This document shows, one piece after another, positions 8,400-17,603 of a stretch of DNA of 64,000 bases. Position numbers and translations under genes: made by a program. The first letter of the stretch is position 1; the number at the start of each line of letters is the position of its first letter. Source of the DNA: Mucilaginibacter xinganensis (lineage in GTDB: Bacteria > Bacteroidota > Bacteroidia > Sphingobacteriales > Sphingobacteriaceae); NCBI GenBank assembly GCA_026225055.1, contig JAMFSA010000194.1, forward strand, positions 124,001 through 188,000. Direction: 5' to 3'. A model generated the notes under the pieces. It was not told the DNA's origin. It ran no database searches and saw nothing but the letters and a program-made list of their open reading frames with translations.

Positions 8400-9836
8400 T
8401 CATTTGTTTCTCTCCTTATAATTTGCAGCTAATTTTAAGGCATTAAAGGCGTTGACGACCCCGCCGCTTACACACTTATCTTTGAGCTGATCGATTTTCG
8501 TTACCGAAATCAGGATGATGTCTTTAACTTGTTTTGCAGTGAGCCTGGGATAATACCCTCTGATCACTGCTGCCAGTCCCGCAACTACCGGTGCCGCCAT
8601 ACTGGTCCCACTGTGGGCTTCATATTTGTTTCCCTGTAAGGTGGAGGTGATGTCTTCCCCCGGCGCGAAAGCATCTACACTCCTTTGGCCGTAGTTAGAA
8701 AAGGGGGCTATTAATCTTTCGTCGTTTTTAGCACCGGAAGCGCCCACTTCTATCCAGGCTTCGGCAACACCGCTTTTGTCAGCGTAGTTTTTGTTGGGAT
8801 AACCTTGCTTGGTATCAGCATCGATAGCATCATTACCAGCGGAATGAATGATCAACACGTCTTTCAACATCGCGTATTTGACGGCTTCGTCAACCAAAGA
8901 CCGGAATGGTGACAAGTATTTATCAAAACTCATGTTGATCACTTTTGCACCATGATCTACCGCATACCTGATCGCTACGGCTATATCCTGATCCCGTGCT
9001 TCACCGTCAGGAATAGCACGGATAGGCAATACGACCGCATCGTTTGCTACGCCATTTATTCCCAACCCATTTTCCCTTACTGCTGCGATAATACCGGCTA
9101 CATGCGTGCCGTGTAATGCAGGCACCGGACCGATCACATCTGTGTTGCCATAACACGAGGCCGAAAACTCATGGCTGTATTTCGCTCTAGGATCGTAGGC
9201 AATGTTCAGATGATATTTTAAATCCTGTTCCGCAGATTCCTGTATGCCTTTCACCTGCATATAAAAAGCGCTAAAATCCGGGTTCCTTTGTAATGTAGCT
9301 ATCGTGTATAGTTGCAGGCGTGTTTCCTCCTCATTTCCGGCAACAAGATTTTTGAAATCATCTGCTGTTGGGTTTGTTTTCCCTGTTTTCCTGACTGCCT
9401 CGTCGAGGTATTTCAGCAACTTACTGTAACTATTAAACATCGCTTGGGCCTGTTTATACTTTGCTGTCAATCCCTGGCGCTCGGCGGAATCAGTTCTCGC
9501 TAACCTTACGACCTCGTTATTGTCGAACTCAAAGCTTTCCCGCTTGCTGCCTAAAAAGTTCCAGCCGTGCTGCATGGTATCTTTTGGATTGGTCCAGATA
9601 TTAGGTTTCAGGTCCTCCTGGTTGATGTCTATGCCGCCGTCGATGACCGCCACAATCACTGTTTGGTGTGGCTTACCTTTAAGCAGTTCATCATACATCT
9701 TTTCCGTGCTGATGCCAAAGTAACCATCCTTTTGCAGGTCCAAGTTTTGCCAGTTTACCGACGGAACCCCGTTTATTTGGGCAAAGGCATGGCCAGCACA
9801 CAGTAAAACTGCGGCCAATATGAGCGGTTTCTTCAT
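8400..9836 (-). CDS. Secreted subtilisin-like serine protease (S8) with long insertion
   Basis: A 478-residue protein with signal peptide (ends HAFAQ). The catalytic triad is visible: Asp66 in VAVIDGGID, His242 in HGTHVAG and Ser412 in SGTSMAAPVVAG, with the oxyanion region IIHSAGND near 329-336. The Asp-His spacing is about 175 residues against about 30 in subtilisin; the extra segment (roughly 95-225) is charged and looks helical. The chain ends soon after the catalytic Ser with no C-terminal sorting domain. It starts 3 bp after the stop of the thioredoxin-FKBP gene, so the two are translationally adjacent. Its probable role is proteolysis of the protein part of the locus substrate. Confidence 0.88.
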   Translation of the reverse strand: MKKPLILAAVLLCAGHAFAQINGVPSVNWQNLDLQKDGYFGISTEKMYDELLKGKPHQTVIVAVIDGGIDINQEDLKPNIWTNPKDTMQHGWNFLGSKRESFEFDNNEVVRLARTDSAERQGLTAKYKQAQAMFNSYSKLLKYLDEAVRKTGKTNPTADDFKNLVAGNEEETRLQLYTIATLQRNPDFSAFYMQVKGIQESAEQDLKYHLNIAYDPRAKYSHEFSASCYGNTDVIGPVPALHGTHVAGIIAAVRENGLGINGVANDAVVLPIRAIPDGEARDQDIAVAIRYAVDHGAKVINMSFDKYLSPFRSLVDEAVKYAMLKDVLIIHSAGNDAIDADTKQGYPNKNYADKSGVAEAWIEVGASGAKNDERLIAPFSNYGQRSVDAFAPGEDITSTLQGNKYEAHSGTSMAAPVVAGLAAVIRGYYPRLTAKQVKDIILISVTKIDQLKDKCVSGGVVNAFNALKLAANYKERNK

Positions 9837-9839
9837 CGT

Positions 9840-11354
9840 TTACTTAATTATGCTGAGCAGCTCTATTTCGAATATCATTGCGCTGTTTGGTGGAACTGCA
9901 CCCTGGTTAGTGTGGGGGCCGTATGCCAGTTCAGCCGGAATATATAAGATCCATTTGCTGCCGACCGGCATACGCTGTAAAGCCTCAGTCCATCCGGCAA
10001 TAACGCCATCAACCCCGAACGTTATCGGCAAACCATTCTTGTAGGAGCTGTCGAATATTTTTCCATTAACTAAGGTTCCGGTGTAGTTAACCTTGACTTT
10101 GTCGGTCGCAGATGGCAGCGCGCCAGTGCCTTGTTTTACAATCTTATATTGTAAACCAGACGGAAGGGTCACAACGCCTGGCTGGGTTTTATTATTTTCC
10201 AAAAATTGCTTATTGTCTTCCGGCTTGGGGTTTTCCATGTTTTTTTGAGCCGCGATTTTTGCCATAATGTCTACTTGCCCCTTCGCATCGATCAGCATTC
10301 CCCCATTAATTTCTTCAAATATTAATTTATTTCCTTCCCAGCGAACGCTTAATCCCAGCAGCCGGTTCAGATCATTTTCCACGGATTGGTAAACCTGTTT
10401 ATCCGACTGCCCGGTATCCGGGTTCAGTGATTCAAAGCAGATGCCGTTTTCTCTGGTCCAATCGGAGCGGTAGCCCTTGCCTTCCGTAAAATTATATTTA
10501 TTCATATCGAACACCCGCCAGTCGATATCAGCTGGCTTCATGGCTGCGAATTTTGATATATTGACCGTACCCAACTGTATTTTTACGTACATATACAGAT
10601 CATAAATGCCGAAGTTTAAAAAGAAAGCCCGGATGGTTTTTGTTGAACTGTCCCGAACGATTCCCAAATCACTGGTATTGATTTTGGTAGCCCCCTCTTT
10701 ATAATCACTGATCGCCGCGTATTTTATGATCCCACCCGGCGCAACCTGGTTACTGTCGGGCGCAAATAACGGCGTCTTATTTCCGTCAAAAATGTTAAAA
10801 TCATCCTTGATTGGCCAGTCGATCTTTTCATTGTTTAGCACCATTTGAATATGCTCGGCAGATACATATTCAGGTGCGGTAAGCGCGATCACTTTGCCGT
10901 TATATATCCAAGCCTCATGAGGCCACATGCTAAACCTGAAATAAGCCCTTAATGTACTATCAGCTACGACAACCGGTATTTTTAGTGATTTCACATATTT
11001 GTTATGTGTCCAGAATGTCTGCATCGCTGCACGGGTGTTCGCAGTTACCCAGAGTATGTTGGCCTTTTCCTTGAATTTTTTGTTCAGGCTATCCATATGC
11101 GGCAGTTCTTCCACGCAGCCTTTGCAATAGATATCGCCGAAATCCAGGATTAGTAGCCCGTCTTTAAAGTCAGCTGTAGAAGCATGATCCTTTTTGTAAT
11201 TATAGATATTGGCTATAGCTATATCAGGCACCTGGTCTCCTATTTTTAAAGGAGTTATACCGGATTGATATTTGGAATAGATGTCTTGGGCTTCGCTGGC
11301 TTTAAAAGTTAATATAGCTAAAAACGATAGCAAGAGTGTGAATTTATTTTTCAT
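9840..11354 (-). CDS. Secreted thioredoxin-like (TlpA-type) protein with C-terminal FKBP domain
   Basis: A 504-residue protein with signal peptide (ends SEAQ). Residues about 36-170 form a TlpA/AhpC-type thioredoxin domain with active site CKGC at 77-80. Residues about 170-360 are a region I cannot assign; its NDLNRLLGLSVRWEGNKL stretch resembles DUF3738-linked redoxins. Residues about 392-504 are an FKBP domain (VTLPSGLQYKIVKQG, MPVGSKWILYIPAELAYG, GAVPPNSAMIFEIEL). One chain thus carries predicted disulfide reduction and prolyl isomerisation. The start codon overlaps the upstream stop by one base (TAATG at 11352-11356), implying translational coupling with the DUF3738-like gene. Confidence 0.85.
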   Translation of the reverse strand: MKNKFTLLLSFLAILTFKASEAQDIYSKYQSGITPLKIGDQVPDIAIANIYNYKKDHASTADFKDGLLILDFGDIYCKGCVEELPHMDSLNKKFKEKANILWVTANTRAAMQTFWTHNKYVKSLKIPVVVADSTLRAYFRFSMWPHEAWIYNGKVIALTAPEYVSAEHIQMVLNNEKIDWPIKDDFNIFDGNKTPLFAPDSNQVAPGGIIKYAAISDYKEGATKINTSDLGIVRDSSTKTIRAFFLNFGIYDLYMYVKIQLGTVNISKFAAMKPADIDWRVFDMNKYNFTEGKGYRSDWTRENGICFESLNPDTGQSDKQVYQSVENDLNRLLGLSVRWEGNKLIFEEINGGMLIDAKGQVDIMAKIAAQKNMENPKPEDNKQFLENNKTQPGVVTLPSGLQYKIVKQGTGALPSATDKVKVNYTGTLVNGKIFDSSYKNGLPITFGVDGVIAGWTEALQRMPVGSKWILYIPAELAYGPHTNQGAVPPNSAMIFEIELLSIIK

Positions 11355-12217
11355 TATTTAATTTCTTTAATTACCAATACTTCCTGTTCGCGGATTCCCT
11401 CTTTCAAATCCAGGTCATAGCGTTGAAGCGCTTTGCGGTCATCCTGCAAATTGGCATAAGTATTCAGGTTTAATTCCATATCGACATTTCCCTGATAGCC
11501 CGTTTCATCCACTAACGGAGGCTGGAAGCCTTCAAAGTCCATTACTTCACGAAAGGTAGATAGCGTTTCATTTTTTATAGAGCCATCAACAATCCCGGCG
11601 TTCTGTCCGGAATGACTTGGTCCACTTGTAGATTTAATCTTGTCGATATTTGATGTCCTGACCAGGATCAGGCATTTTACCATGCGCTTTTCCACGCTTA
11701 CTTTTAAACCCAGGTCAGCGGCCAAGTTTTGCTGAAATATCTCATCCCCGCCCATAAAAGCAGAAGGCTGCGCCAACTCATAACAATAGCCGTTCTTTTT
11801 TAACCATGTCTCCATAGGCCCATATTGCGGTAGATAACGGTACTTCGAGGGGTCTTTTACTTCTAATACCACATGACTGAGGGTCATCATGTACTCTACC
11901 TTGAGCAACTCTACAATTGATTCGTTGTAGCCAAAAAGCCGTGTCACACCCGGGATTGATTCATCGTAATCGATCTTGTAGGCATTAGCATAATTCACCC
12001 GTTTTATACCTTCTCTATAGCCAGTTAGTACTGAAAAACGCAATAACCTACTTTTATTGGTTGCTTGTTCGCCAGTCAACCTGAAAATGGGTTTTTTATC
12101 CTGAAAATTGGTAAGTAGTTTGTAGTCAACGAGATTGGTATCGTTAGTAGGCAACTGCGGTTGTGCCTTAACCTGGCAAGCGGCGACAATTAATAGTATA
12201 GCTAATGTATATTTCAT
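11354..12217 (-). CDS. Secreted DUF3738-like protein
   Basis: A 287-residue protein with signal peptide (MKYTLAILLIVAACQVKAQ). The C-terminal pattern PPLVDETGYQGNVDMELN followed by a long charged stretch and the terminal QEVLVIKEI match the TIGR03435/DUF3738 group of exported proteins, often encoded next to TlpA-like redoxins in Bacteroidota and Acidobacteria. The Cys at residue 14 lies in a weak lipobox-like AAC context, so lipidation is possible but unproven. No enzyme motif is visible. It lies 110 bp downstream of SusD and is coupled to the thioredoxin-FKBP gene. Confidence 0.65.
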   Translation of the reverse strand: MKYTLAILLIVAACQVKAQPQLPTNDTNLVDYKLLTNFQDKKPIFRLTGEQATNKSRLLRFSVLTGYREGIKRVNYANAYKIDYDESIPGVTRLFGYNESIVELLKVEYMMTLSHVVLEVKDPSKYRYLPQYGPMETWLKKNGYCYELAQPSAFMGGDEIFQQNLAADLGLKVSVEKRMVKCLILVRTSNIDKIKSTSGPSHSGQNAGIVDGSIKNETLSTFREVMDFEGFQPPLVDETGYQGNVDMELNLNTYANLQDDRKALQRYDLDLKEGIREQEVLVIKEIK

Positions 12218-12327
12218 ATTTTTTTATTTTAAACTTTATTTCGCGGTTTAAGACAAAAGAACCAACCGCTGACCTGTTTGGACAGTTATTATCTGTTAAA
12301 TAATCAGCGATAGGTTGACTCCTTTGC

Positions 12328-13677
12328 TTAGCGCGGGTTTTGGGCAATAGTTGAATTCTCGAGTACGGCATAAGGAATCAGCAAAGTATAACGCAGGTCA
12401 TTTGGCGGCAAGGTGTAGGTTTTCCCATTGATGACCCTGGTTAAGGTAATGGCCGTTGTAGGGTCTTGGTTTAATCGCCTGAGATCTGTCCAGCGTGTAC
12501 AGCGCATGAGTAGTTCTTTCCGCCTCTCTACCAGGATTTGAGATAAGGCATCAGCCGCGCTCGAAGCAGTCAGCGGCACATAGGTGCCGGTAACCCATCT
12601 TGTTGTTAGTAAAGTATTCAAATCTGCCATGGCCAGTGACGTGCTGCCAGCCCTCGCATAACATTCAGCCCTGGTCAAATACATCTCGTCTACCGCTAAG
12701 CCGTTAAAGAGATTGTTTGGACTAGGCTCATAATTGCCGGAAAAAGAATAACCACCATTGGAACTTTTAAAATAAATCACTTTCCTCAAGTCATTCGTTT
12801 GGAAAGATTTATATAAGGTCGTATCCATGAACGCGTAATAAGCGCCGGTCATCTGGTCTCCTATGGTCACATTATGAAAATACTCATCTTTGACAAAATG
12901 CTGGAATGGAAAGTTCGAGGTTTGATCCAGCGTGTTAAAATCAGTTAGCTGGTTATTAATCGCTAGTGCAGCTGTCGCATTAGGTAAAGCATTTGTATAA
13001 TCAGCCATAGACAAGTAAACCCTCGCTAGCATAGCATATACTGCTCCCTGGCTCGGCCTGGTAGGTAAGATTGCTGTCGCCGGCAATGAGGGTAACGCGG
13101 TTTTCAAATCATTGATCACCTGGTCGTAGGTTTGCTGAACAGTGCCCCTGGTAGATACGGCATTGATATCTGCGGTCAGCCGGATAGGAATGCCCGGGTC
13201 GGTTGCCGCGCTTGCCGCAATATATGGTTTGCAGTACAATTGCGCTAGCCACCAGAATGCATAGGAGCGGTAAAATAGAGCCTCAGCTTTGACCATATCC
13301 AGGGTAGCCTGCGGTGTGCCGTCTTTAATTGTCGGCAAGGCCTGCAGTACCAGGTTAGCTTGTTCCACTTCGTAATATAGATTAGACCAAGTTGTAGGCC
13401 CTTTTCGATAACCGTTAGTCAGCCATATATATATATTCTGATCCTCACCAGCTTGTTGAGTGAAATTGGCATCGGAGAGATAATAATCATCAGTAGATGC
13501 TTCCTGGTCACTGGGGTAACCAGCGTTCATATTGTTAGTGTTATCCAGTAGTTCCTGGCATTGCACCGCGGTCGTTAAAAAAACCTGGCTACTGTTGGTT
13601 TTCACATCGAGGTATTTTTGACAGGAGGCTAGGAACAAAGCCAAAGCCGTTAGAATTAGAATCTGTATCGTTTTCAT
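12328..13677 (-). CDS. susD: SusD/RagB-family outer-membrane glycan-binding lipoprotein
   Basis: A 449-residue lipoprotein with lipobox LASC and the mature start CQKYLDVKTNSSQ, typical of SusD proteins. TPR-like helical blocks are visible (WSNLYYEVEQANLVLQAL; MVKAEALFYRSYAFWWLAQLY; GAVYAMLARVYLSMADY), and the C-terminus has the family pattern ILVERRKELLMRCTRWTDLRR and PNDLRYTLLIP. At about 450 residues it is slightly shorter than many SusD proteins. It follows SusC by 10 bp and should form the lid of the SusC transporter, capturing ligand at the cell surface. The ligand is not deducible from the sequence. Confidence 0.93.
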   Translation of the reverse strand: MKTIQILILTALALFLASCQKYLDVKTNSSQVFLTTAVQCQELLDNTNNMNAGYPSDQEASTDDYYLSDANFTQQAGEDQNIYIWLTNGYRKGPTTWSNLYYEVEQANLVLQALPTIKDGTPQATLDMVKAEALFYRSYAFWWLAQLYCKPYIAASAATDPGIPIRLTADINAVSTRGTVQQTYDQVINDLKTALPSLPATAILPTRPSQGAVYAMLARVYLSMADYTNALPNATAALAINNQLTDFNTLDQTSNFPFQHFVKDEYFHNVTIGDQMTGAYYAFMDTTLYKSFQTNDLRKVIYFKSSNGGYSFSGNYEPSPNNLFNGLAVDEMYLTRAECYARAGSTSLAMADLNTLLTTRWVTGTYVPLTASSAADALSQILVERRKELLMRCTRWTDLRRLNQDPTTAITLTRVINGKTYTLPPNDLRYTLLIPYAVLENSTIAQNPR

Positions 13678-13687
13678 CGTTAATTCA

Positions 13688-16600
13688 TTAAAATTGAGCG
13701 TTTAAACCTAAGCTGTATTGACGGGGAACCGGGTAATCGAAAGCCTCTGGATCAAGCCCCAATTTATTGGCCCGCCAGATAACACCCAGGTTGGTTACAT
13801 GCGCATTAATACTAAGTGCTTTTAAAAAACTATTGGGTTTGGTATTAATCGCATATGATAGATTAACTTCTTGTAAACGGATATTATCGCCGTTTTCCAC
13901 GTTGATATCAGCATATTGATAATAAAAATCGGCGCCAGACTGATCATACATCTGGGAAGGCACATTGGTGCGAAGTTCATCCCCTGGCTTTTGCCAGCGA
14001 TTGGCGTATTCCGCACCGGAAGGTGTGCCATTTTGATATAAGTTATAATAATTTACTTCTGTCGCACTAGGCCTGTAAAAATAGAAGCCGAGTTCATATT
14101 TGATGATCGCTGTAAGGGAGAACGCTTTATAATTAAATGTATTGATCAGTGAACCAAACTCCACCGGGACTGCCGAACCGAAATAATGTAGGTTGGATAG
14201 CGGCATGGAAAAGGCGGTATTACTGGCGTTGGCGTCGTCGTTTCCATTACCATCAAAGGTAAGGATTTGATTATTAGGTCCGTAAATCCTGGGATGGCCG
14301 GTTGCAGGGTCCAAGCCCGCCCATCTATAAGCATATAAGCGGCTCAAGTCGGCGCCAACTTGTAATATAGTGCCTCCGCCTAGCACAGCATTTGCTGCAT
14401 TATATGCGTAGGAGGTCGGATCGACATATAATTTGGTTACGATGGAATGATTATAACTGAATAGCGCTGACGTGGCCCATTGAAAATTAGTTGTTTTAAT
14501 ATTCTTCCAATGCAGCTCCAGGTCAATCCCACGCCTGCGTAAATCCGCAATATTATAAGTTACAGTAGGGAAACCTGTAGTTGGATCAATCGGCTGATTA
14601 GTTAATAGATCTTTGGTGTCGATATTGTAATAATCAAACCTACCCGAAATGCGGTTGTCCTTGGTCGCAAAGTCCAATGCCAGATTTAGCGTACCCGATT
14701 TTTCCGGACGCAATTTTGAATTTACCGCACCTTGGGCCACATTGTCATACAGACCTGTGTAGTAATTGTAGTCTGGCGTGGGATCGAGTGTTGGTTTAGA
14801 AGTTACTAAGGGGTTCACATTGCCATTGTAGCCAAAAGTAGCGCTCAGTTTCAAATAAGGGAACAGGCCAATGTTATAGAAAGACTCATTGCTCAGAATC
14901 CAGCTGCTGCCCAGCGACCAGTATGGTGTTCCGGTTTTATTCGTTCCGGGTCCAAAAAGGCTGGAACCATCTTTTCGAATGCTGGCAGAAAGCAAATAGG
15001 TTTTGTTATAACTATAATCTGCATTAGCATACTCACTCAGAATTCTCGTTAAATAATCCTGATAAAAGCTTGGATATCGTTTATAGCCTAGTGCACTACT
15101 ATTAGTTAAAGCACCCTCGCTTTGGCCATAGGGAGTGTTAAACAAAAAAGGATTTTGATCGGTATAATTTAAGAATCCTGCAGAGGTTAATGTTTCCGGG
15201 TTATAGCCCAGATAGAGAACTTGGTTTTGCAACTGATAATTCTGACTCGCATCTACGCCCACTATTGCTGTTAGCTGACTTTTATTCCAGGTTTTATTGA
15301 AATTTAACTGAGCTTGCAAGTCCTGGTTAGTATTGGTTGTGGTAGTGGGTGTATAAATCCCCCCTGCAGGAAAAGCATTGCTAAATGATTGGGGATTAGT
15401 GTATATATTGATCAAATTGCGCACATACCAAGAATTTACTCCTTGATAAGAAATATTGTCGAATAATGACCGGCTATAGTTATAATTGACATTAGCTGTC
15501 AAAAAGGAGTTGAATTTATAATTTGCACCAAAAATACCGCTCATCACTTGGCTTTTTGATGATAAGTAACCATCATTGATATCATCCAGCGGCTTATAAT
15601 CATAACTCAAAATATTGTTCCCGTACGTACTCGCCAATAAGCTCTCGAATCCGGGACGATAGCCTTGGATCCCAACCTGTTCTACACTTAAAGGTGTGCC
15701 ATTCGCGCTGGCTAATTTGTCATAAAGGTAAAAAGGTGCAATACCACTGCTTCCAATAGTATTATATTGGGATTGTGCATGGTTGTTTTCCTGGGAGTAG
15801 AGTACGTTTGTACTCAAAGTTAATTTATTAGATAACTTAAACGTCAGCGCGTTGGAGAAATTGAAGCGGTCGCCATAAGAATCAACTGTATTATTCTGAT
15901 TTTTATCATAGCCGAATGAAACATTATAACCAAGTTTATCTGAGCCACCATTGACGGCCAGGTGGTAATCCTGCGTAACGGCATTTCGTTCGATGTATTT
16001 TTCCATATCGTTTCGGACATCATTACCCCTTAAAGCATCAAGCTGAGCCGTACCCTCAGCTTGGGTCAGCTGCCCGGTTTGAATATCATTCATAATCTCA
16101 AATACCGGCGAAACTGCAAGCTGAGCTTGATTGATGGAATAAGCCGGCAAATGAATCCCACCCATTTGATAGGCATAGATCTGCGAACTGACATAATCAG
16201 ATGTGCTCATCAATTTCGTGTAAAATAAATTGACTTTATCGGTAACATTAAGGTTGCTACTAAATGAGATACTGGGTGCATGGTTGAATTTGCCTTTCTT
16301 TGTCTTGATCACGATCACTCCGTTAGAAGCGCGCGAGCCCCAGATCGAAGAAGCCGCCGCATCTTTAAGAATGGTGACACTTTCTACATCGTCCGGATTT
16401 ACCTGGTCAATGGAATACGGTGAAGCGATCCCATCGATCACTACTAAGGGAACTCCACTTAAATTATCGCCAAATCCCGAAATGTTGGTATAATTATATA
16501 CCGCATTATTATTTAAAGTGTTTTGCCCACGGATTGTCAATGACAACAGCGGTGAAACACCTAAACCAGCGGCAGCCGAATTGCTTGGATTTAAAAAATT

Positions 16601-17416
16601 AGTACTCAGGTTACCAAATTGTAAGCTGGTTGTGATCCCATTCAGGCGATTGAGTAAGTTCGGATCCGTACTGTGCTGCAGGTCCTTTGCAGTAATTACT
16701 TCGAAGGAACCCGTCGAATATTTCTTGGTTTTATCTTCGTACCCTGTGCTAACGGTAACCTCCTGCAAATTGGTTGCTCCTTTTTGCATTTTGATGATGA
16801 TCGGCTTATTAGGGTCTTGTTTCGCTAACGGATACTCTTGAGGTGTATAACCGACATAGGTAATTACGAGAACACTATGGATATTGCCGTTGCGGCGAAA
16901 GAAACCATCCGGTGCAATGGATACTGAGGTATAGGCGCTGCCCTTTAAGTGGATAGTGGCTCCTATCAGTGGATTACCATTTTCATCCAATACATGACCC
17001 GTATAAGGGATCGAATCGGGAGCCGCTACCTTTGAATGTGATGGCTCAATTTGTTCCTCTTTTTTGCGGATTACGACGGTCTTATCATTGATCGTAAAAG
17101 TCAATGGCTGGCTATCCAGGCATTTATTCAGCACTTCCTTTAAAGAAGCATCCTTAAAATTCGCATCTATTACTTGGTTTCCGTTTACCTGGCTGTCAGA
17201 CCAGTAAATATTATAGCCGGTTTGCTTGTTAATTTCCTTAAACACCTCTTTTAAAGTGATGTGATTATTCACCAGCGTGAGCTTCTGAGCGATTCCTTTT
17301 GCACTTACCTGCATCAATGCGACGAATAGCAGGAATGTTGTGATTTTCATGACCAGCAAGAATTTTTTGACGTAGCCAGGCGGCATACATCCTTTTTTAG
17401 TATAAATTTTATACAT
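13688..17416 (-). CDS. susC: SusC/RagA TonB-dependent outer-membrane transporter with STN domain
   Basis: A 1242-residue protein. The N-terminal signal/anchor is followed by a secretin/TonB short N-terminal (STN) domain (VNNHITLKEVFKEINKQTGY), a carboxypeptidase-like CNA-B domain (TGHVLDENGNPLIGATI), a plug (YGEAIP-side antisense; sense VESVTILKDAAASSIWGSRA) and a 22-strand-type barrel ending in LGLNAQF. The STN domain marks a transporter that signals substrate occupancy to a FecR anti-sigma factor, and the FecR/sigma pair lies directly upstream. It imports the locus substrate together with SusD. The annotated start gives a rather long leader before MKITTFLLF; initiation at that internal Met is possible. 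Confidence 0.95.
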   Translation of the reverse strand: MYKIYTKKGCMPPGYVKKFLLVMKITTFLLFVALMQVSAKGIAQKLTLVNNHITLKEVFKEINKQTGYNIYWSDSQVNGNQVIDANFKDASLKEVLNKCLDSQPLTFTINDKTVVIRKKEEQIEPSHSKVAAPDSIPYTGHVLDENGNPLIGATIHLKGSAYTSVSIAPDGFFRRNGNIHSVLVITYVGYTPQEYPLAKQDPNKPIIIKMQKGATNLQEVTVSTGYEDKTKKYSTGSFEVITAKDLQHSTDPNLLNRLNGITTSLQFGNLSTNFLNPSNSAAAGLGVSPLLSLTIRGQNTLNNNAVYNYTNISGFGDNLSGVPLVVIDGIASPYSIDQVNPDDVESVTILKDAAASSIWGSRASNGVIVIKTKKGKFNHAPSISFSSNLNVTDKVNLFYTKLMSTSDYVSSQIYAYQMGGIHLPAYSINQAQLAVSPVFEIMNDIQTGQLTQAEGTAQLDALRGNDVRNDMEKYIERNAVTQDYHLAVNGGSDKLGYNVSFGYDKNQNNTVDSYGDRFNFSNALTFKLSNKLTLSTNVLYSQENNHAQSQYNTIGSSGIAPFYLYDKLASANGTPLSVEQVGIQGYRPGFESLLASTYGNNILSYDYKPLDDINDGYLSSKSQVMSGIFGANYKFNSFLTANVNYNYSRSLFDNISYQGVNSWYVRNLINIYTNPQSFSNAFPAGGIYTPTTTTNTNQDLQAQLNFNKTWNKSQLTAIVGVDASQNYQLQNQVLYLGYNPETLTSAGFLNYTDQNPFLFNTPYGQSEGALTNSSALGYKRYPSFYQDYLTRILSEYANADYSYNKTYLLSASIRKDGSSLFGPGTNKTGTPYWSLGSSWILSNESFYNIGLFPYLKLSATFGYNGNVNPLVTSKPTLDPTPDYNYYTGLYDNVAQGAVNSKLRPEKSGTLNLALDFATKDNRISGRFDYYNIDTKDLLTNQPIDPTTGFPTVTYNIADLRRRGIDLELHWKNIKTTNFQWATSALFSYNHSIVTKLYVDPTSYAYNAANAVLGGGTILQVGADLSRLYAYRWAGLDPATGHPRIYGPNNQILTFDGNGNDDANASNTAFSMPLSNLHYFGSAVPVEFGSLINTFNYKAFSLTAIIKYELGFYFYRPSATEVNYYNLYQNGTPSGAEYANRWQKPGDELRTNVPSQMYDQSGADFYYQYADINVENGDNIRLQEVNLSYAINTKPNSFLKALSINAHVTNLGVIWRANKLGLDPEAFDYPVPRQYSLGLNAQF

Positions 17417-17603
17417 TTGGTTGTCTGTTTAAGTAATAAATCGTTGTTTGCGCAATAAATTTGGCTTGTACAGATATTAATCAGGGACATCGTAAGTGTT
17501 CCTGATTTTTTTTGTCATACTAAGCTATTAGGTCTGGTTTCGCTATGGTGATATTTCTGTCCTTTTCATAATTTGTTGTTTAATTAGGGTTAATTATCAA
17601 TAG

